Notes under the pieces: model-generated
Database searches by the model: none
What the model was told of the DNA's origin: nothing
What the model saw: the letters and a program-made list of their open reading frames with translations, nothing else
From: Sphingomonas sp.
GTDB taxonomy: Bacteria > Pseudomonadota > Alphaproteobacteria > Sphingomonadales > Sphingomonadaceae
Direction: 5' to 3'
Assembly (NCBI RefSeq): GCF_017304615.1
Contig: NZ_JAFKLZ010000005.1
Span: forward strand, 1 to 63,670
DNA length: 63,670 nt
Shown here: positions 63,522 to 63,670 of the stretch, one piece after another
How positions within the stretch are numbered: position 1 is the first letter of the stretch
Layout: every line of letters begins with the position of its first letter
Translations under genes and position numbers: made by a program

Positions 63522-63670
63522 GGCACTGTCAGACCAACGGGGCAGCTGCTAGCGGCTGCCGATGCCCCGCCGATCCCGAGCGCTACCGCCGAGCCCATTT
63601 AGACGTTTCAACTCCTCGCCCGAAGTAATCCGCCTGGTGGTGATGATGTACGTCCGCTTTCCGCTGTCGC
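63522..63670 (+). mobile_element. IS6-family insertion sequence, left end (cut by window)
   Basis: The left terminus GGCACTGTCAGACCAACG is of the GGC(A/T)CTGT type used by IS6/IS26 relatives. It is followed 40 bp later by the start of an IS6-type transposase. The right end lies outside the window, so the flanking 8-bp duplication cannot be checked. Confidence 0.75.
63562..63670 (+). CDS. IS6-family transposase, N-terminal fragment at window edge
   Basis: ATG opens a frame that runs off the window after 36 codons. The visible residues RRFNSSPEVIRLVVMMYVRFPLS match the start of the IS6-family transposase helix-turn-helix region seen in alphaproteobacterial members of the family. Only the window end, not a stop codon, interrupts it. 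The copy's completeness and transposition ability cannot be judged. Confidence 0.8.
   Translation, partial: MPRRSRALPPSPFRRFNSSPEVIRLVVMMYVRFPLS

Overview
The window is high-GC chromosomal DNA from an alphaproteobacterium, most likely a Sphingomonas or close sphingomonad. The evidence is consistent: a gene transfer agent (GTA) style capsid cluster, the CtrA-pathway protein SciP, a solitary CcrM-type GANTC methylase, a PEPxxWA-CTERM exported protein, the tiny aa3-type cytochrome oxidase subunit IV beside a three-subunit (PntAa/PntAb/PntB) transhydrogenase, HisZ, and families of short palindromic intergenic repeats typical of this group. No plasmid or origin functions are visible.

Region 1 (1-6.3 kb, minus strand) is the head-morphogenesis part of a GTA/HK97-type cluster, read from right to left: small terminase, large terminase, portal, a DUF6127-like membrane protein, prohead protease, then a foreign-looking NYN-domain gene between two terminator-like hairpins, the major capsid protein and a head-spike base protein. 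The cluster continues past the left edge. Region 2 (6.26-8.44 kb) is a complete IS1595-family element with imperfect 25-bp terminal inverted repeats and a 9-bp direct repeat. It carries a DUF3800 passenger gene and a 55-codon ORF coupled to the transposase, and it sits 101 bp upstream of the terminase genes.

Region 3 (8.5-20 kb) holds envelope lipoproteins, an exported isoaspartyl methyltransferase, dapF, a DUF6456 protein diverging from an XRE regulator, tRNA-Val, the transhydrogenase operon with an unrecognised gene inside it, and a sigma-54-dependent response regulator. Region 4 (19.5-37.8 kb) is mostly core metabolism: thiD(-VOC)/rnhB/ccrM/folP, pheA, a membrane cytochrome c, a LOG-family hydrolase, serC-serA with a structured serC leader, hisZ, purA, aroC, fabI, a YihY/BrkB membrane protein and a DnaJ-like co-chaperone.

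Region 5 (37.9-51.7 kb) has a transglutaminase/ATP-grasp/Alpha-E cassette, the two-gene NHEJ system ku-ligD, pdxH and a cation exporter, a PhzF protein, a thioesterase, mnmA, sciP and small envelope stress proteins. Region 6 (51.9-61.8 kb) has an RND efflux pair, a DUF445 membrane protein, a HAD phosphatase and a complete Mla-type lipid transport operon. The right end carries a cyclophilin, tRNA-Ser, about 400 bp of non-coding DNA and the first 149 bp of an IS6-family insertion sequence cut by the window edge.

The most unusual signals are: (i) the IS1595 element with passenger, inserted where the GTA promoter would be expected; (ii) the NYN gene inserted as cargo in the capsid operon; (iii) palindromic repeats that have inserted in frame inside two enzymes, LigD and ThiD, adding short peptide segments; (iv) an uncharacterised gene threaded by stop/start overlap between two transhydrogenase subunits; and (v) a perfect DnaA box beside a GANTC site upstream of ccrM.
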